Positions 1-8,676 of a stretch of DNA of 64,000 bases are shown one piece after another. The first letter of the stretch is position 1; each line of letters starts with the position of its first letter. Source of the DNA: Siphonobacter aquaeclarae (GTDB lineage Bacteria; Bacteroidota; Bacteroidia; Cytophagales; Spirosomataceae); the NCBI RefSeq assembly GCF_900103285.1, contig NZ_FNGS01000002.1, positions 474,064 through 538,063 of the forward strand. The letters are read 5' to 3'. A program made the translations under genes and the position numbers. The notes below the pieces were generated by a model. It was not told where the DNA came from. It ran no database searches and saw only the letters and a list, made by a program, of their open reading frames with translations.

Positions 1-466
1 CCCGGAGTCCCATTGCCTGGTTGTATACCCGAAGCGTATCGTCCGGAGAAGCGTTGGGAGCTACTTCGAGAAGGATATGCGACGCGTTGATTTCTTCTTT
101 CAACCGGTCGTATGCCTCTTTGACGAGAGCTTCGGTCACCTGTTTGTCGGTCATGAACGACTGAGCCGAAACCTTGCGGTAGCCGGCCAGCTCTTCCCGG
201 AAGGCGGCAGTCGTATCGATCCCCTGGCTTTCGCCGGCCAGTACTTTCAGTTTGTAGTTGATAAACAGCGGCAGGTAATCCCGCACGCCGGCCGATTCGT
301 TGAGGCTGTCGGCACCTACCGGGTTTTTCCGGAAATGGTATAAAAACTCGCCTGCCGTTACTTTTTTAGGCCCAATGGTCATCAGCACAGGATCATCAGG
401 TTTCTGGGCAAAGGCACTTGAAGCAATAAAAAATGAAAACGCAGCCCACCGAAGCGACTTATACAT
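1..466 (-). CDS. Periplasmic peptidyl-prolyl isomerase, SurA/PpiC-like (partial, C-terminus off the left edge)
   Basis: The visible 155 residues start with a signal peptide (MYKSLRWAAFSFFIASSAFA, then Q). They continue with a segment typical of Bacteroidota SurA-like isomerases: a short first-domain strand (VLMTIGPKKVTAGEFLYHFRK), a helical region, and the start of the parvulin domain (INASHILLEVAPNASPDDTL). Parvulin domains assist folding of outer-membrane and secreted proteins in the periplasm. The catalytic part lies outside the window, so activity cannot be judged. A second in-frame ATG at 487 is possible, but the one at 466 gives the cleaner signal peptide. It is transcribed away from the neighbouring lipoprotein operon end, with about 100 bases between. 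Confidence 0.8.
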   Translation of the reverse strand, partial: MYKSLRWAAFSFFIASSAFAQKPDDPVLMTIGPKKVTAGEFLYHFRKNPVGADSLNESAGVRDYLPLFINYKLKVLAGESQGIDTTAAFREELAGYRKVSAQSFMTDKQVTEALVKEAYDRLKEEINASHILLEVAPNASPDDTLRVYNQAMGLR

Positions 467-567
467 ATCTGAATAGTTGGGATTCATCCGAGCTTAACCG
501 ATTTGCGAGCGGATTTATTGCTCAAAGATAGGGATTATGCATTTTTTCGAAAGCGGCTTTCCGGCGC

Positions 568-1218
568 TTACTCGACGGAGATACGGAATTTTACGTCATA
601 CCGGTAGCGATTGAACCGGGCCGACTTCTGGAAACGAACCGGTATGTTGACCGTTCCGCGCACCAGCTCCGAATCCCGGCGGTCGAGGTTCCAGGTACCA
701 AGCACGTCATCCGGATCCAGTTTGTCCGAATGATCCAGCGCAATACCTGCCGCTTGCAGAGACATAACCAGGTAGCCGAGGGGGTTTGTCACTTCAGTCG
801 CTTCGAGCAGGGCGGCCGCACTTCCCGCCATTCCGGTATATTTCCGGATCTGACCGACAAGCCGCTGCGCTTTGCTGTAGTCTTCTATCTCCATGAGTAC
901 GGCCGTTGCCACGATTTTCGACTCCGGCGGTACGACTACCTTCACCGGCTGAAAATCGGCAAAGCGGTCTCCCTTCCGCGTCTTCTGCACGCCCCAGGCC
1001 GCATGCGCGGTTGAAACCAGCTGGTTTTTACTGTTGAGTACGCTGACAGACCAGGCCATCATCAGCTCGTCGTACCGGGTCAGGCTTTCCTGGATGGAAA
1101 CGGCATTCAGTTCGGTGGGCGCCAGAACCAGCACGCGGTCTCGGGGAGGCGCGACTTTGGCCGTCTTACAACCCGGGAGAAGGCCTGCCAGCAGAACACA
1201 GAACAACAGCTTTCTCAT
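568..1218 (-). CDS. Putative lipoprotein, function unknown
   Basis: 216 residues. The start at 1218 gives a short signal peptide ending in a lipobox (LLPGC), so the mature protein should be lipid-anchored at about residue 17. No known domain is recognised. The start overlaps the stop of the preceding gene by four bases (ATGA, 1215-1218), so translation is probably coupled to it. That makes this the last gene of a three-gene operon beginning with aguA. The C-terminal half reads like a beta-rich domain (VNIPVRFQKSARFNRYRYDV). An upstream extension of the frame to 1323 is rejected because it lacks a signal peptide and lies inside the neighbouring gene. Confidence 0.75.
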   Translation of the reverse strand: MRKLLFCVLLAGLLPGCKTAKVAPPRDRVLVLAPTELNAVSIQESLTRYDELMMAWSVSVLNSKNQLVSTAHAAWGVQKTRKGDRFADFQPVKVVVPPESKIVATAVLMEIEDYSKAQRLVGQIRKYTGMAGSAAALLEATEVTNPLGYLVMSLQAAGIALDHSDKLDPDDVLGTWNLDRRDSELVRGTVNIPVRFQKSARFNRYRYDVKFRISVE

Positions 1219-1556
1219 ACTATTTCTTCGATCACGGAAGTACCTGCCTCGCCGCCCGTCCACTGCCAGCTTTCGTGGAGACGGATCAGGCCCGACGGCA
1301 GTCGTTCCGGTACAGACACACAACTACCGGAACGGATTTCTCCGCCGGTATTGACGTGTTGATAGTGCATCGTAATAACCCCTTCCGGCGAAACCCGGCC
1401 GATGATGTTTCCTTTCCGGATAGCGCCGCCGGCATACTCCGCCCACAGCAGATCCCCTTCCTGGAAGTACTGAAAGATGGTTTCTCCGCTTACTTCACCG
1501 GAATCGGAGTTGACGACGGCCCGAAACCGTCGTCTATGGTAGTCAAAGGCACTCAT
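1215..1556 (-). CDS. Small protein of the family often labelled 'N-acetylglutamate synthase' (no GNAT domain)
   Basis: 113 residues. The pattern of NSDSGEVSGETIFQYFQEGD, AEYAGGAIRKGNIIGRV, MHYQHVNTGGEIRSGSC and RLHESWQWTGGEAGTSVIEE matches a widespread ~110-residue beta-rich family. From memory, databases call it n-acetylglutamate synthase, although nothing in it resembles an acetyltransferase. The function should be treated as unknown. It is locked between aguA and a lipoprotein by 4-base ATGA overlaps at both ends (1553-1556 and 1215-1218), so the three are co-translated. Confidence 0.75.
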   Translation of the reverse strand: MSAFDYHRRRFRAVVNSDSGEVSGETIFQYFQEGDLLWAEYAGGAIRKGNIIGRVSPEGVITMHYQHVNTGGEIRSGSCVSVPERLPSGLIRLHESWQWTGGEAGTSVIEEIV

Positions 1557-2590
1557 ACGAGCGGCTCCTGTTGGCTGAGGCAGTGGAAGCTTCCCTGACC
1601 CCAGATAATTTCGTCTGCGAGCAGGGGGATAACCTTCCGTCCGGGGAAGGCCTGCTCCAGAATACCGATAGCGCGGTCGTCGTTCGGATTATTGAACACC
1701 GGAACAATTACCCCGGCGTTACAGATGAGGAAGTTGGCGTAGCTGCCCGGTGTACGGAAGTCATTGATATACACCGGCTTTGGCATCGGCAACTCAATGA
1801 TATTGAGCTGTTTGCCGTTCAGCAACCGCATTTCTTTCAGCATCTGCAGGTTGGTCTGAAGGATGGTGTGGTTTTCGTCGGACGGGTCTTCTTCGACACA
1901 GGCGACGACGGTATCTTCGTTGACAAACCGGGTGGTATCGTCGATATGGCCATCGGTATCGTCTCCCACAATTCCGCCTTCTACCCAGAGTACCTGGTCC
2001 ATTCCATAGAAATCACACAGGTACCGCTCGATCTGCGCCTGGTTGAGGTGCGGGTTGCGATTGGGATTCAGCAGGCAGGACTTCGACGTCAGCACGGTAC
2101 CGGCGCCGTTGAATTCCACTGATCCGCCTTCCATGACGATACCCGGAGATACGTGCGGCAGGTTGAGGTATTGTGCGATGGCAACGGGCAGGAAATCATC
2201 GTCGCCGTACGGCGGATACTTCCCTCCCCAGGCATTGTATTCCCAGTTGACGATCATCCGCTCGCCGGTAGCGGGGTTGATCAGAAAAGCCGGGCCGTGG
2301 TCGCGGCACCAGGCGTCGTTGGTCGGGTTGATGACGATGCGAATACGATCGAGGTCCACTCCCGCTTCTGACAACCATTGCAATACCCTGGCTTTCAGCC
2401 GAATATCATTCACATTGAGGCAAACAAGCTCTCCTTCGGAAATCGCTTTGATAAACTGAAGGTACTGCGGGCGCATGCGGTCGAGCTTGTCATCCTGCCA
2501 GGAATGATCGTTATGGGGAAAGGTCAGCCAGGTCGCGCGGTGCGGGTGCCATTCAGGCGGAAAGAAAAAACCTTGTTCTTTGGGAGTCAT
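1553..2590 (-). CDS. aguA: Agmatine deiminase
   Basis: 345 residues, the usual length. This is a peptidyl-arginine-deiminase-fold enzyme that hydrolyses agmatine to N-carbamoylputrescine and ammonia in the cytoplasm. Seen in the sequence are the substrate-binding MEGGSVEFNGAGTVL, the GDDTDGHIDD block with the catalytic His and Asp, and the C-terminal GSFHCLSQQEP with the nucleophile Cys at about residue 337. It is the first gene of a three-gene operon. The partner enzyme AguB is encoded separately at 11843-12715. Divergent from DUF3500 at 2735, with a GC-rich hairpin between. Confidence 0.95.
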   Translation of the reverse strand: MTPKEQGFFFPPEWHPHRATWLTFPHNDHSWQDDKLDRMRPQYLQFIKAISEGELVCLNVNDIRLKARVLQWLSEAGVDLDRIRIVINPTNDAWCRDHGPAFLINPATGERMIVNWEYNAWGGKYPPYGDDDFLPVAIAQYLNLPHVSPGIVMEGGSVEFNGAGTVLTSKSCLLNPNRNPHLNQAQIERYLCDFYGMDQVLWVEGGIVGDDTDGHIDDTTRFVNEDTVVACVEEDPSDENHTILQTNLQMLKEMRLLNGKQLNIIELPMPKPVYINDFRTPGSYANFLICNAGVIVPVFNNPNDDRAIGILEQAFPGRKVIPLLADEIIWGQGSFHCLSQQEPLV

Positions 2591-2609
2591 GGTACGTCAA
2601 TATCGGAAT

Positions 2610-2640
2610 GCGGCGCGGGCGGCTTCGCCGCCCGCGCCGC
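2610..2640. repeat. GC-rich UUCG hairpin, REP-like
   Basis: A perfect 14 bp palindrome (GCGGCGCGGGCGGC, loop TTC, then its complement) in the divergent spacer between aguA and the DUF3500 gene. It cannot be a terminator for either gene because both start here and point away. A shorter relative with the same core (GGCGCGGGC-TTC-GCCCGCGCC) lies at 22028-22056, which suggests a dispersed element. Confidence 0.7.
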
Positions 2641-2734
2641 AAAGATAGCACCCTCCGCCGGGAACTTCCGGTTGGCCCGCACCGGATTTTCCGTCCTTCT
2701 TTCGCTAACTTACCTCCCACTTTCCTCTATCCTC

Positions 2735-3745
2735 ATGAAACGATACCTCCTCCTTCTGTCGGTGTGCTGCTGCTGTTGCACAGCCCTGGCACAGGCGCCG
2801 TGGCAGGCAGCGAACCGGTTTATCACCGCGCTGGATGCTTCGCAACGCGCCAAAGCAAGTTTTTCGTTTGACGACGCCGAGCGCTACAACTGGTTTTTCG
2901 TGCCGATCGACCGGAAAGGGCTTCCGCTCAAGGAACTGACGGCGGCGCAGCACCAGGCTGCGCTGGACCTTCTCCGGGCGTCGCTCAGCGAGGAGGGTTC
3001 ACAGAAAGCCCTGGCTATTATTCAACTGGAAATCCTGTTGAAAGAACTGGAAAACCGAGGGCCGGACGATCATTACCGCGATCCGGGGAAGTACTATTTC
3101 AGTTTTTTCGGAACACCTGCCGCTGCCGGCGCCTGGGCCTGGCGAATCGAAGGGCACCATCTTTCTCTCCATTTCTCGTCGGTCAACGGGAAGGTCGTTT
3201 CCGGCACTCCTACCTTTTTCGGGTCCAATCCGGCACGGATTCCAAAGGGAGCCGATGAAGGAAAGATGATTCTCCAAGCAGAAGCTGAACTCGGCTTTCA
3301 GTTATTGGAATCGCTTACACCTGAACAGCAGAAAAAGGCAATTGTCTCCGATCGGGCGCCGCATGACATCCTGACCGGCAATTCCCGGAAAGCCTTGTTG
3401 CAAAAAGAAGAAGGTATTCTGTTTGCCGAACTGACGAAAGCGCAACAGCAGCTGTACCTCCGGCTTCTCGGGCAATATGTCCGGAATTACCCGCTGGGTT
3501 TTTCCCGGGAATTCATGGAGAAAATTGAAAAAGCCGGGCTCGATCACCTGCGGTTTGCCTGGGCCGGCGGCCGTAAATGGGGCGAAGGGCATTACTACCG
3601 CCTTCAAAACGCAGCGGTGCTGGTTGAATATGACTGCACGCAGAACAACGCCAACCATATTCATACCGTCGTCCGTGATCTCAGCAATGATTTCGGAGAA
3701 GATGTATTGCAAAAACACTACCGGCAGGAGCACCCGGGCCATTGA
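2735..3745 (+). CDS. Secreted DUF3500 family protein
   Basis: 336 residues from ATG 2735, which begins a signal peptide with an odd Cys run (MKRYLLLLSVCCCCCTALAQ). The body has the DUF3500 signatures as remembered: SFDDAERYNWFFVPIDRKGL, WAWRIEGHHLSLHFSSVNGK, TPTFFGSNPARIPKG, SDRAPHDILTGN. A C-terminal histidine and acidic cluster (EYDCTQNNANHIHTVVRDL) could bind metal. Biochemical function is unknown. The open frame continues upstream to 2378, but that part is antisense to aguA. Its stop TGA overlaps a possible ATG of the next gene (TGATG at 3743-3747). Confidence 0.85.
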   Translation: MKRYLLLLSVCCCCCTALAQAPWQAANRFITALDASQRAKASFSFDDAERYNWFFVPIDRKGLPLKELTAAQHQAALDLLRASLSEEGSQKALAIIQLEILLKELENRGPDDHYRDPGKYYFSFFGTPAAAGAWAWRIEGHHLSLHFSSVNGKVVSGTPTFFGSNPARIPKGADEGKMILQAEAELGFQLLESLTPEQQKKAIVSDRAPHDILTGNSRKALLQKEEGILFAELTKAQQQLYLRLLGQYVRNYPLGFSREFMEKIEKAGLDHLRFAWAGGRKWGEGHYYRLQNAAVLVEYDCTQNNANHIHTVVRDLSNDFGEDVLQKHYRQEHPGH

Positions 3746-3750
3746 TGCCT

Positions 3751-3758
3751 TATTTTTG
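3751..3758 (+). promoter_or_regulatory. -7 promoter box directly before a start codon
   Basis: TATTTTTG fits the Bacteroidota -7 consensus TAnnTTTG and lies only four bases before ATG 3763. A transcript started from it would be nearly leaderless. No clear -33 TTTG is seen at the right distance. Confidence 0.5.
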
Positions 3759-3762
3759 CAGC

Positions 3763-4338
3763 ATGCGTGACTCTGCTTTTCTGCAACAGCTTTTTGCCGG
3801 TGAACAGGTATTCCTGATTCCTGAACCTGATGACGTTTCTCCGGAAATTCCTGTACCGGCGGCTGCCGCTCCGGTAGTTGCTGCTGAACAGCCGGTAGAA
3901 GAGCCGGTTGCGGAGGCTCCTGTTGCCGCTCCTGTACCCGATCCGATTCCGGCGACGCCTGTCGCTGAGCCCCTGCCTGCGGCCTTCAGGCATCAGGTAC
4001 TGATTCTGGTGGATAATCCGTCGGCGGAAGACCTGACCCTCCTCGAAAACATCCTCAAGGCTGTCAATCTTTCGCTGGATTCGGTGGAGTTGCTCGACCT
4101 GGCCAAGGTGGCAGGCCTGCGCTACAAGGAGTTGCTCAACGACCAGTATCTGCATCACCTGTTGTCGTTCGGCGTGCCGCTGAAGAAGGTCGGTCTTCAG
4201 ATCTTTCTCATGCCGTATCAGGCCCGGCAGGTGGAAGGGGTTCAGTTTTTGCTCGTCGATCCGCTGCAGGATATCCAGGCTGATAAAGACAAGAAAAAAG
4301 CCCTCTGGAGGGTACTGAAGCAGTTGTTTACGATCTGA
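3763..4338 (+). CDS. Small Pro/Ala-linker protein, possible DNA polymerase III psi-like (HolD) subunit
   Basis: 191 residues from ATG 3763 (197 if the coupled ATG at 3745 is used). The layout is a short N-terminal peptide (MRDSAFLQQLFAGEQVFLI), then a Pro/Ala/Val-rich linker of about 55 residues, then a compact C-terminal domain from about residue 70. The domain runs HQVLILVDNPSAEDLTLLEN, ILKAVNLSLDSVELLDL, then GVQFLLVDPLQDIQADKDKK and ALWRVLKQLF. The order of hydrophobic strand, 'LLE.IL.A..LS.D.V.LL' helix, and closing 'L..I..D...K..LW' resembles E. coli HolD psi as I recall it. A short peptide on a linker would suit a clamp-loader partner. No annotated relative is certain; see findings. 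Confidence 0.7.
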   Translation: MRDSAFLQQLFAGEQVFLIPEPDDVSPEIPVPAAAAPVVAAEQPVEEPVAEAPVAAPVPDPIPATPVAEPLPAAFRHQVLILVDNPSAEDLTLLENILKAVNLSLDSVELLDLAKVAGLRYKELLNDQYLHHLLSFGVPLKKVGLQIFLMPYQARQVEGVQFLLVDPLQDIQADKDKKKALWRVLKQLFTI

Positions 4339-4625
4339 TACGATTCTGACTATCAGGCGTTTTTTGTTATTTTTTCAATTTTCCACCTGTCTTGTACCGA
4401 CGAAACCGCCCGTTTTTACGTTAGTATCGGGTGTCAGGACATTTATCGCCGCCTTTCCGTTGAAACACTTTATTCAGGCCTCCCGTCGCACGGCCTATTC
4501 ACGAGCTTTCACCCGAATACAGCTTCCATCCTTCGAAACATTTCTACTTCACTAATCAGGCATTCATACCGTTTCCGGCCGGAAACAGCCAATGCCGCTT
4601 TGTCTTATTTACCAATACGAATCGG

Positions 4626-5900
4626 ATGGAAAAAAACGAGCAACAGGACCCGGACTACCACCACGGCTATTCCAGCGGAATGGACCGGGCAAATCCCGAA
4701 ATATACGAAGGTTACTTATCGAGCGTGGTTAGTTACGACCGCCTTCGTCACCTCATCACCGACTACCGGGAAGAGTTGAAGGAGGCCGACCAGGATTTCC
4801 GGCAAACGCGTGAAGAGCAGCTCCAGACGTATGGCGCCCTTCAGCAGCATGTCGGAAAACTGGACGCTATTCAGAAAGAAGTCGGCCGGCAGGACAGGCA
4901 GGTACAGGAGACCGAAGCCGAAATAGAAGAACTGGAAGACCGCTACCGCAAAGCTGCTCCCAAATACTCCCTTTTTGCCGGGTTGCTGTACTTCGTGGCG
5001 GGGCTTTCGTTTGTGGCCGGTGACCTGATTATTTCCCACGAAATCGTCGCCTATGCCCTCAATATCCGGAATACCACCGAAGCCTGGTTTTTTGCGGTAG
5101 GTCTGGCGATGGTATCGATTCTGCTGAAGCCGGTTTACGACCGGCTGATTGAAGGTCCGTATCTGCAGAATCAGGAGTCGAGCCGGAAACTATATGCCGT
5201 TTTCAAACTAACCCTGGCTGTTTTCTCGATACTGACGCTCTTTATTCTGGGCTGGTTCCGGTACGAAGCCTACCGGACTGACAAGCTCAAGCAAGCCATT
5301 ACCCAGAACGTCAAAAACCTTCAGCTCCAGCAGTCCGACCCCAACTCCTCGGCTGCTATCCAGCAGGTAGAGAAGCAGCTCCAGCAGGTAGACGTCCTGA
5401 ATCAGGGGCTGGTGACGAGCCCGTTTGCCCTCGCGTCGTTTGTACTGAGCGGCGTGCTGTTTGCCGTTGCCGGCGCCGTTTGTCTCGGGATTTCGTTCCC
5501 GGTACTACAAGGCTTCTGGTTCCGGTGGCTGCAGGCTGGTCCACGGCTGAAACGGCTGAAAAAGCTGCGTGCCGGTCAGTTGCAGGCCCTTTCTGAAACG
5601 GAGCAGGGCATGACCGAGCATCAGATCCGCAAGGAAACGCTTGAAAACAAACTCGAAACGCTGACGCCCCTCGCCGATCTCGACCAGCGGCGGAAAGACC
5701 TCCGGGAAATCATCCGCAAACTGGAAGAAGAATGCAAGGTGGCGGAAATCAACCGGCGTATCGCGGCTTTCAACGACGGTTTCTCCAAAGGCGAGCACGC
5801 CCGCAGCCAGATGGACGAAGACGAGTGGAAGCAGTCGCGGAACGGCATCAAAACCAACGGACATCATACCGAGCCGAAAGTCAACGGAGAGTCCCATTAA
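4626..5900 (+). CDS. Membrane protein with two coiled coils, function unknown
   Basis: 424 residues. An N-terminal soluble part carries a long coiled coil at about residues 45-110 (heptads rich in E, Q, R). Four predicted membrane segments follow, near residues 115-137, 153-175, 192-212 and 267-292. Between the third and fourth is a Gln-rich loop with a second short coiled coil. The C-terminal third (about 305-400) is again charged coiled coil. The ends are strongly charged and presumably cytoplasmic. No family is recognised. The pattern suits a scaffold or stress protein rather than an enzyme or transporter. The 287 bases upstream (4339-4625) show no gene. Confidence 0.8.
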   Translation: MEKNEQQDPDYHHGYSSGMDRANPEIYEGYLSSVVSYDRLRHLITDYREELKEADQDFRQTREEQLQTYGALQQHVGKLDAIQKEVGRQDRQVQETEAEIEELEDRYRKAAPKYSLFAGLLYFVAGLSFVAGDLIISHEIVAYALNIRNTTEAWFFAVGLAMVSILLKPVYDRLIEGPYLQNQESSRKLYAVFKLTLAVFSILTLFILGWFRYEAYRTDKLKQAITQNVKNLQLQQSDPNSSAAIQQVEKQLQQVDVLNQGLVTSPFALASFVLSGVLFAVAGAVCLGISFPVLQGFWFRWLQAGPRLKRLKKLRAGQLQALSETEQGMTEHQIRKETLENKLETLTPLADLDQRRKDLREIIRKLEEECKVAEINRRIAAFNDGFSKGEHARSQMDEDEWKQSRNGIKTNGHHTEPKVNGESH

Positions 5901-5903
5901 TCA

Positions 5904-5934
5904 AAAAAGCCCGTCGGATTTCGACGGGCTTTTT
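5904..5934. terminator. Bidirectional rho-independent terminator
   Basis: A 13 bp perfect stem (AAAAAGCCCGTCG / CGACGGGCTTTTT) with a 5-base loop lies in the 39-base gap between the convergent genes ending at 5900 and 5940. The A and T runs serve both directions. Confidence 0.9.
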
Positions 5935-5939
5935 GGTTG

Positions 5940-6950
5940 CTAGTTATTGCTGACCGTGTGGCTACCTTTCTCATAAGGAGTACCAAACCGGTAGTTGGCT
6001 GCTTTGTAAAGTTCTTCTTCCGGCAGGGATTTGAAGTACTCGTACGTGCGCCGGAGACCTTCTTCCCGGGCGATCTGCGGCTCCCATTTGAGAATCTCGC
6101 GGGCACGGGTGATATCCGGACGGCGCTGCTTCGGATCGTCCTGCGGCAGGGGCTTGAAGATCAGTTGCTGGGTAGTTCCCGTGAGCTTGATGATCTCTTC
6201 CCCGAACTGCTTGATGGTGATTTCAACGGGGTTACCGATGTTGACCGGCTCGGCATAGTCGCTCTTCAACAGGCGGTAAATACCTTCCACCAGGTCGTCT
6301 ACATAGCAGAACGAGCGGGTTTGGGAACCGTCGCCGAATACCGTCAGGTCTTCTCCGCGAATCGCCTGACCGATAAATGCCGGCAGTACGCGGCCGTCGT
6401 TCAACCGCATCCGGGGACCATAGGTATTGAAGATCCGGACGATGCGGGTCTCGACGCCGTGGTAGCGGTGGTAGGCCATGGTAATGGCTTCCTGGAAACG
6501 CTTCGCTTCGTCATATACGCCGCGGGGACCGATCGGGTTGACGTGGCCCCAGTAGTCTTCCGTCTGCGGGTGAACCAGGGGATCGCCGTATACTTCCGAC
6601 GTCGACGCTACCAGAATCCGGGCGCCTTTGGCTTTCGCCAGCCCCAGGCAGTTGTGCGTACCGAGGGACCCTACTTTCAGCGTCTGAATCGGGATTTTGA
6701 GGTAATCAATCGGGCTGGCCGGACTGGCAAAATGAAGGATATAGTCGAGGTCACCGGAAATATCGATGTACTTGGAGACATCGTGGTGGATGAATTCGAA
6801 CGTCGGCAGGGAACGCAGGTGCTCGATATTCTTCAGGTCACCCGTGATCAGGTTATCCATCCCGATGACGTAGCAGCCCTCCTTGATAAACCGGTCACAC
6901 AAATGGGATCCCAGAAAACCGGCCGCACCGGTGATTAAGACTCGTTTCAT
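5940..6950 (-). CDS. UDP-glucuronate decarboxylase (UDP-xylose synthase), NAD-dependent SDR
   Basis: 336 residues, extended SDR family. It oxidises and decarboxylates UDP-glucuronate to UDP-xylose. Seen are the NAD-binding [10 protein letters not shown] at the N-terminus, the catalytic block [20 protein letters not shown], then YDEAK (Tyr and Lys), and the family-typical [17 protein letters not shown]. The length and this block match bacterial UXS better than UDP-glucose epimerases. It follows ugd by 53 bases on the same strand, so both probably form one operon that turns UDP-glucose into UDP-xylose for surface glycans. Confidence 0.9.
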   Translation of the reverse strand: MKRVLITGAAGFLGSHLCDRFIKEGCYVIGMDNLITGDLKNIEHLRSLPTFEFIHHDVSKYIDISGDLDYILHFASPASPIDYLKIPIQTLKVGSLGTHNCLGLAKAKGARILVASTSEVYGDPLVHPQTEDYWGHVNPIGPRGVYDEAKRFQEAITMAYHRYHGVETRIVRIFNTYGPRMRLNDGRVLPAFIGQAIRGEDLTVFGDGSQTRSFCYVDDLVEGIYRLLKSDYAEPVNIGNPVEITIKQFGEEIIKLTGTTQQLIFKPLPQDDPKQRRPDITRAREILKWEPQIAREEGLRRTYEYFKSLPEEELYKAANYRFGTPYEKGSHTVSNN

Positions 6951-7003
6951 ACAGAAAGTAGAAGATAAAGAATCAGCGGGGAAGTGCTCCCCGCTGACGT
7001 CTG

Positions 7004-8320
7004 TTAGTTTATTTTCTCACGACCGACAGAGATATAGGTATATCCCCGTTCGCGCATATCGTCGAGTTCGTAGACGTTCCGTCCGTCAAAGATCACTTTA
7101 TTTTTCAGACGGGTTTCGATTTTTTCGAATTCCGGAGTACGGAATTGCGGCCATTCCGTCATGATCATCAGGGCGTCGGCGTCGACCAGGGCCGAGTAGG
7201 CATCCTTGGTGAATGTCACCTTCGGTCCGATATCGGAAAGGTTGGCCACGTTTTCCATCGCTTCCGGATCATAGGCTTTGACAGAAGCGCCACGGGCCAG
7301 CAGCTCACGGATGTTGTACAACGCGGGCGCTTCGCGGATATCATCGGTGTAAGGCTTGAAGGCCAGCCCCCATACCGCGATGGTTTTGCCTTTGAGGTCG
7401 CCCCCGAAATAACTTTCCACGTGCGGAATCAGCTTGGTCTTCTGGTCTTCGTTGACCGTCATCACCGACTTGAGAATGGCGAAGTCGTATGCGTAATCTT
7501 CTGACGTCTTGTGCAATGCCTGAACGTCTTTCGGGAAGCAGGAGCCACCGTACCCGATCCCTGCAAAGAGGAACCGCTTGCCGATCCGGCTGTCGGTCCC
7601 GATCCCGCGGCGGATATCGTCTACATTCGCGCCAACCCGCTCGCACAGGTTCGCGATTTCATTCATAAAGGTAATTTTCACGGCCAGGAACGCGTTGGCG
7701 GCATATTTGGTCATTTCTGCCGAACGTTCATCCATGAAAATAATGGGGTTCCCCTGACGGACCAGCGGCGCATAAAGCTTATTCATCATTGCGCGGGCCT
7801 TGTCGGAGCTCGTTCCGATGACGACGCGGTCCGGCTTCATGAAATCTTCCACCGCGACGCCCTCCCGGAGAAATTCCGGGTTGGAAATGACGTCGAAATC
7901 GACAGTTGCATTGGCTGCGATGGCTTCCCGGACTTTCTCAGCGGTTCCGACAGGTACCGTTGATTTGTCGATGACGACCGCATAATGCTTCAGCAGCGGT
8001 CCGAGGTCTTTGGCGACGCCGAGGATGTATTTCAGGTCGGCTGAACCGTCTTCGCCCGGAGGCGTCGGCAGGGCCAGGAAGATGACTTCGGCGCCTTCGA
8101 TTCCTTCTGCCAGGGAGGTCGTGAATTGCAGGCGTCCTTCCGCGGAGTTACGCAGAAACAGCTCTTCCAGACCCGGTTCATAAATGGGAATAATCCCGCT
8201 TTTCATTTTCTCGACCTTGCGCGCGTCGATATCGATACAAGTGACCTGGTTGCCCGTTTCTGCAAAACAGGTCCCCGTTACCAGACCTACATAGCCCGTT
8301 CCTACTACGGCTAATTTCAT
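7004..8320 (-). CDS. ugd: UDP-glucose 6-dehydrogenase
   Basis: 438 residues, the normal length. It oxidises UDP-glucose to UDP-glucuronate with two NAD+. The N-terminal Rossmann motif is [17 protein letters not shown]. Substrate-binding [21 protein letters not shown] and the helix [17 protein letters not shown] follow. The catalytic Cys is in [10 protein letters not shown], and a C-terminal UDP-binding domain closes the chain ([18 protein letters not shown]). It is the first gene of the ugd-uxs pair. A -7-like box sits about 70 bases upstream. Confidence 0.95.
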   Translation of the reverse strand: MKLAVVGTGYVGLVTGTCFAETGNQVTCIDIDARKVEKMKSGIIPIYEPGLEELFLRNSAEGRLQFTTSLAEGIEGAEVIFLALPTPPGEDGSADLKYILGVAKDLGPLLKHYAVVIDKSTVPVGTAEKVREAIAANATVDFDVISNPEFLREGVAVEDFMKPDRVVIGTSSDKARAMMNKLYAPLVRQGNPIIFMDERSAEMTKYAANAFLAVKITFMNEIANLCERVGANVDDIRRGIGTDSRIGKRFLFAGIGYGGSCFPKDVQALHKTSEDYAYDFAILKSVMTVNEDQKTKLIPHVESYFGGDLKGKTIAVWGLAFKPYTDDIREAPALYNIRELLARGASVKAYDPEAMENVANLSDIGPKVTFTKDAYSALVDADALMIMTEWPQFRTPEFEKIETRLKNKVIFDGRNVYELDDMRERGYTYISVGREKIN

Positions 8321-8676
8321 ATGTATGACAGTTCGTTGAACAGATTAAATCAACTGGGTGGATTTTGCACTTTCTAAATAAGTGGCACAAAAATAGAGTA
8401 TTTCGGTAAATGCCGCCTTCCGGAGCCTGATTTTGACTAAACGGCCGCCAAAGAGCAGTTTGAGGTGGTTTTTGCGCCGTAATCACCGATACGTTCTGCC
8501 GGACGAAGCCTATTCCGACGGTAAACAGGTAGCGGGGCGTCTGCTTCGTCTTTCTCAAAAATTGAACTATTCCTTTTTCAGATAGTCTTATAATTTGTTT
8601 TATAGAGAAAAATACCCTCCTTTACGAAAACCGGTCGGTAAAACCGGCAGGTTCTCATTCATCAACAGCTGAAGAA
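8321..8676. other. Divergent intergenic region, no gene seen
   Basis: 356 bases between ugd (minus) and the acyl-CoA dehydrogenase (plus). It holds a minus-strand -7 box at 8388-8395 and, on the plus strand, an AT-rich TATAATTTG stretch near 8589-8597 that may be the promoter of the dehydrogenase. No convincing open frame or RNA structure is visible. Confidence 0.5.
8388..8395 (-). promoter_or_regulatory. -7 box upstream of ugd
   Basis: On the minus strand this reads TATTTTTG, matching TAnnTTTG. It is 68-75 bases before the ugd start. The -33 element is not clear. Confidence 0.45.
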
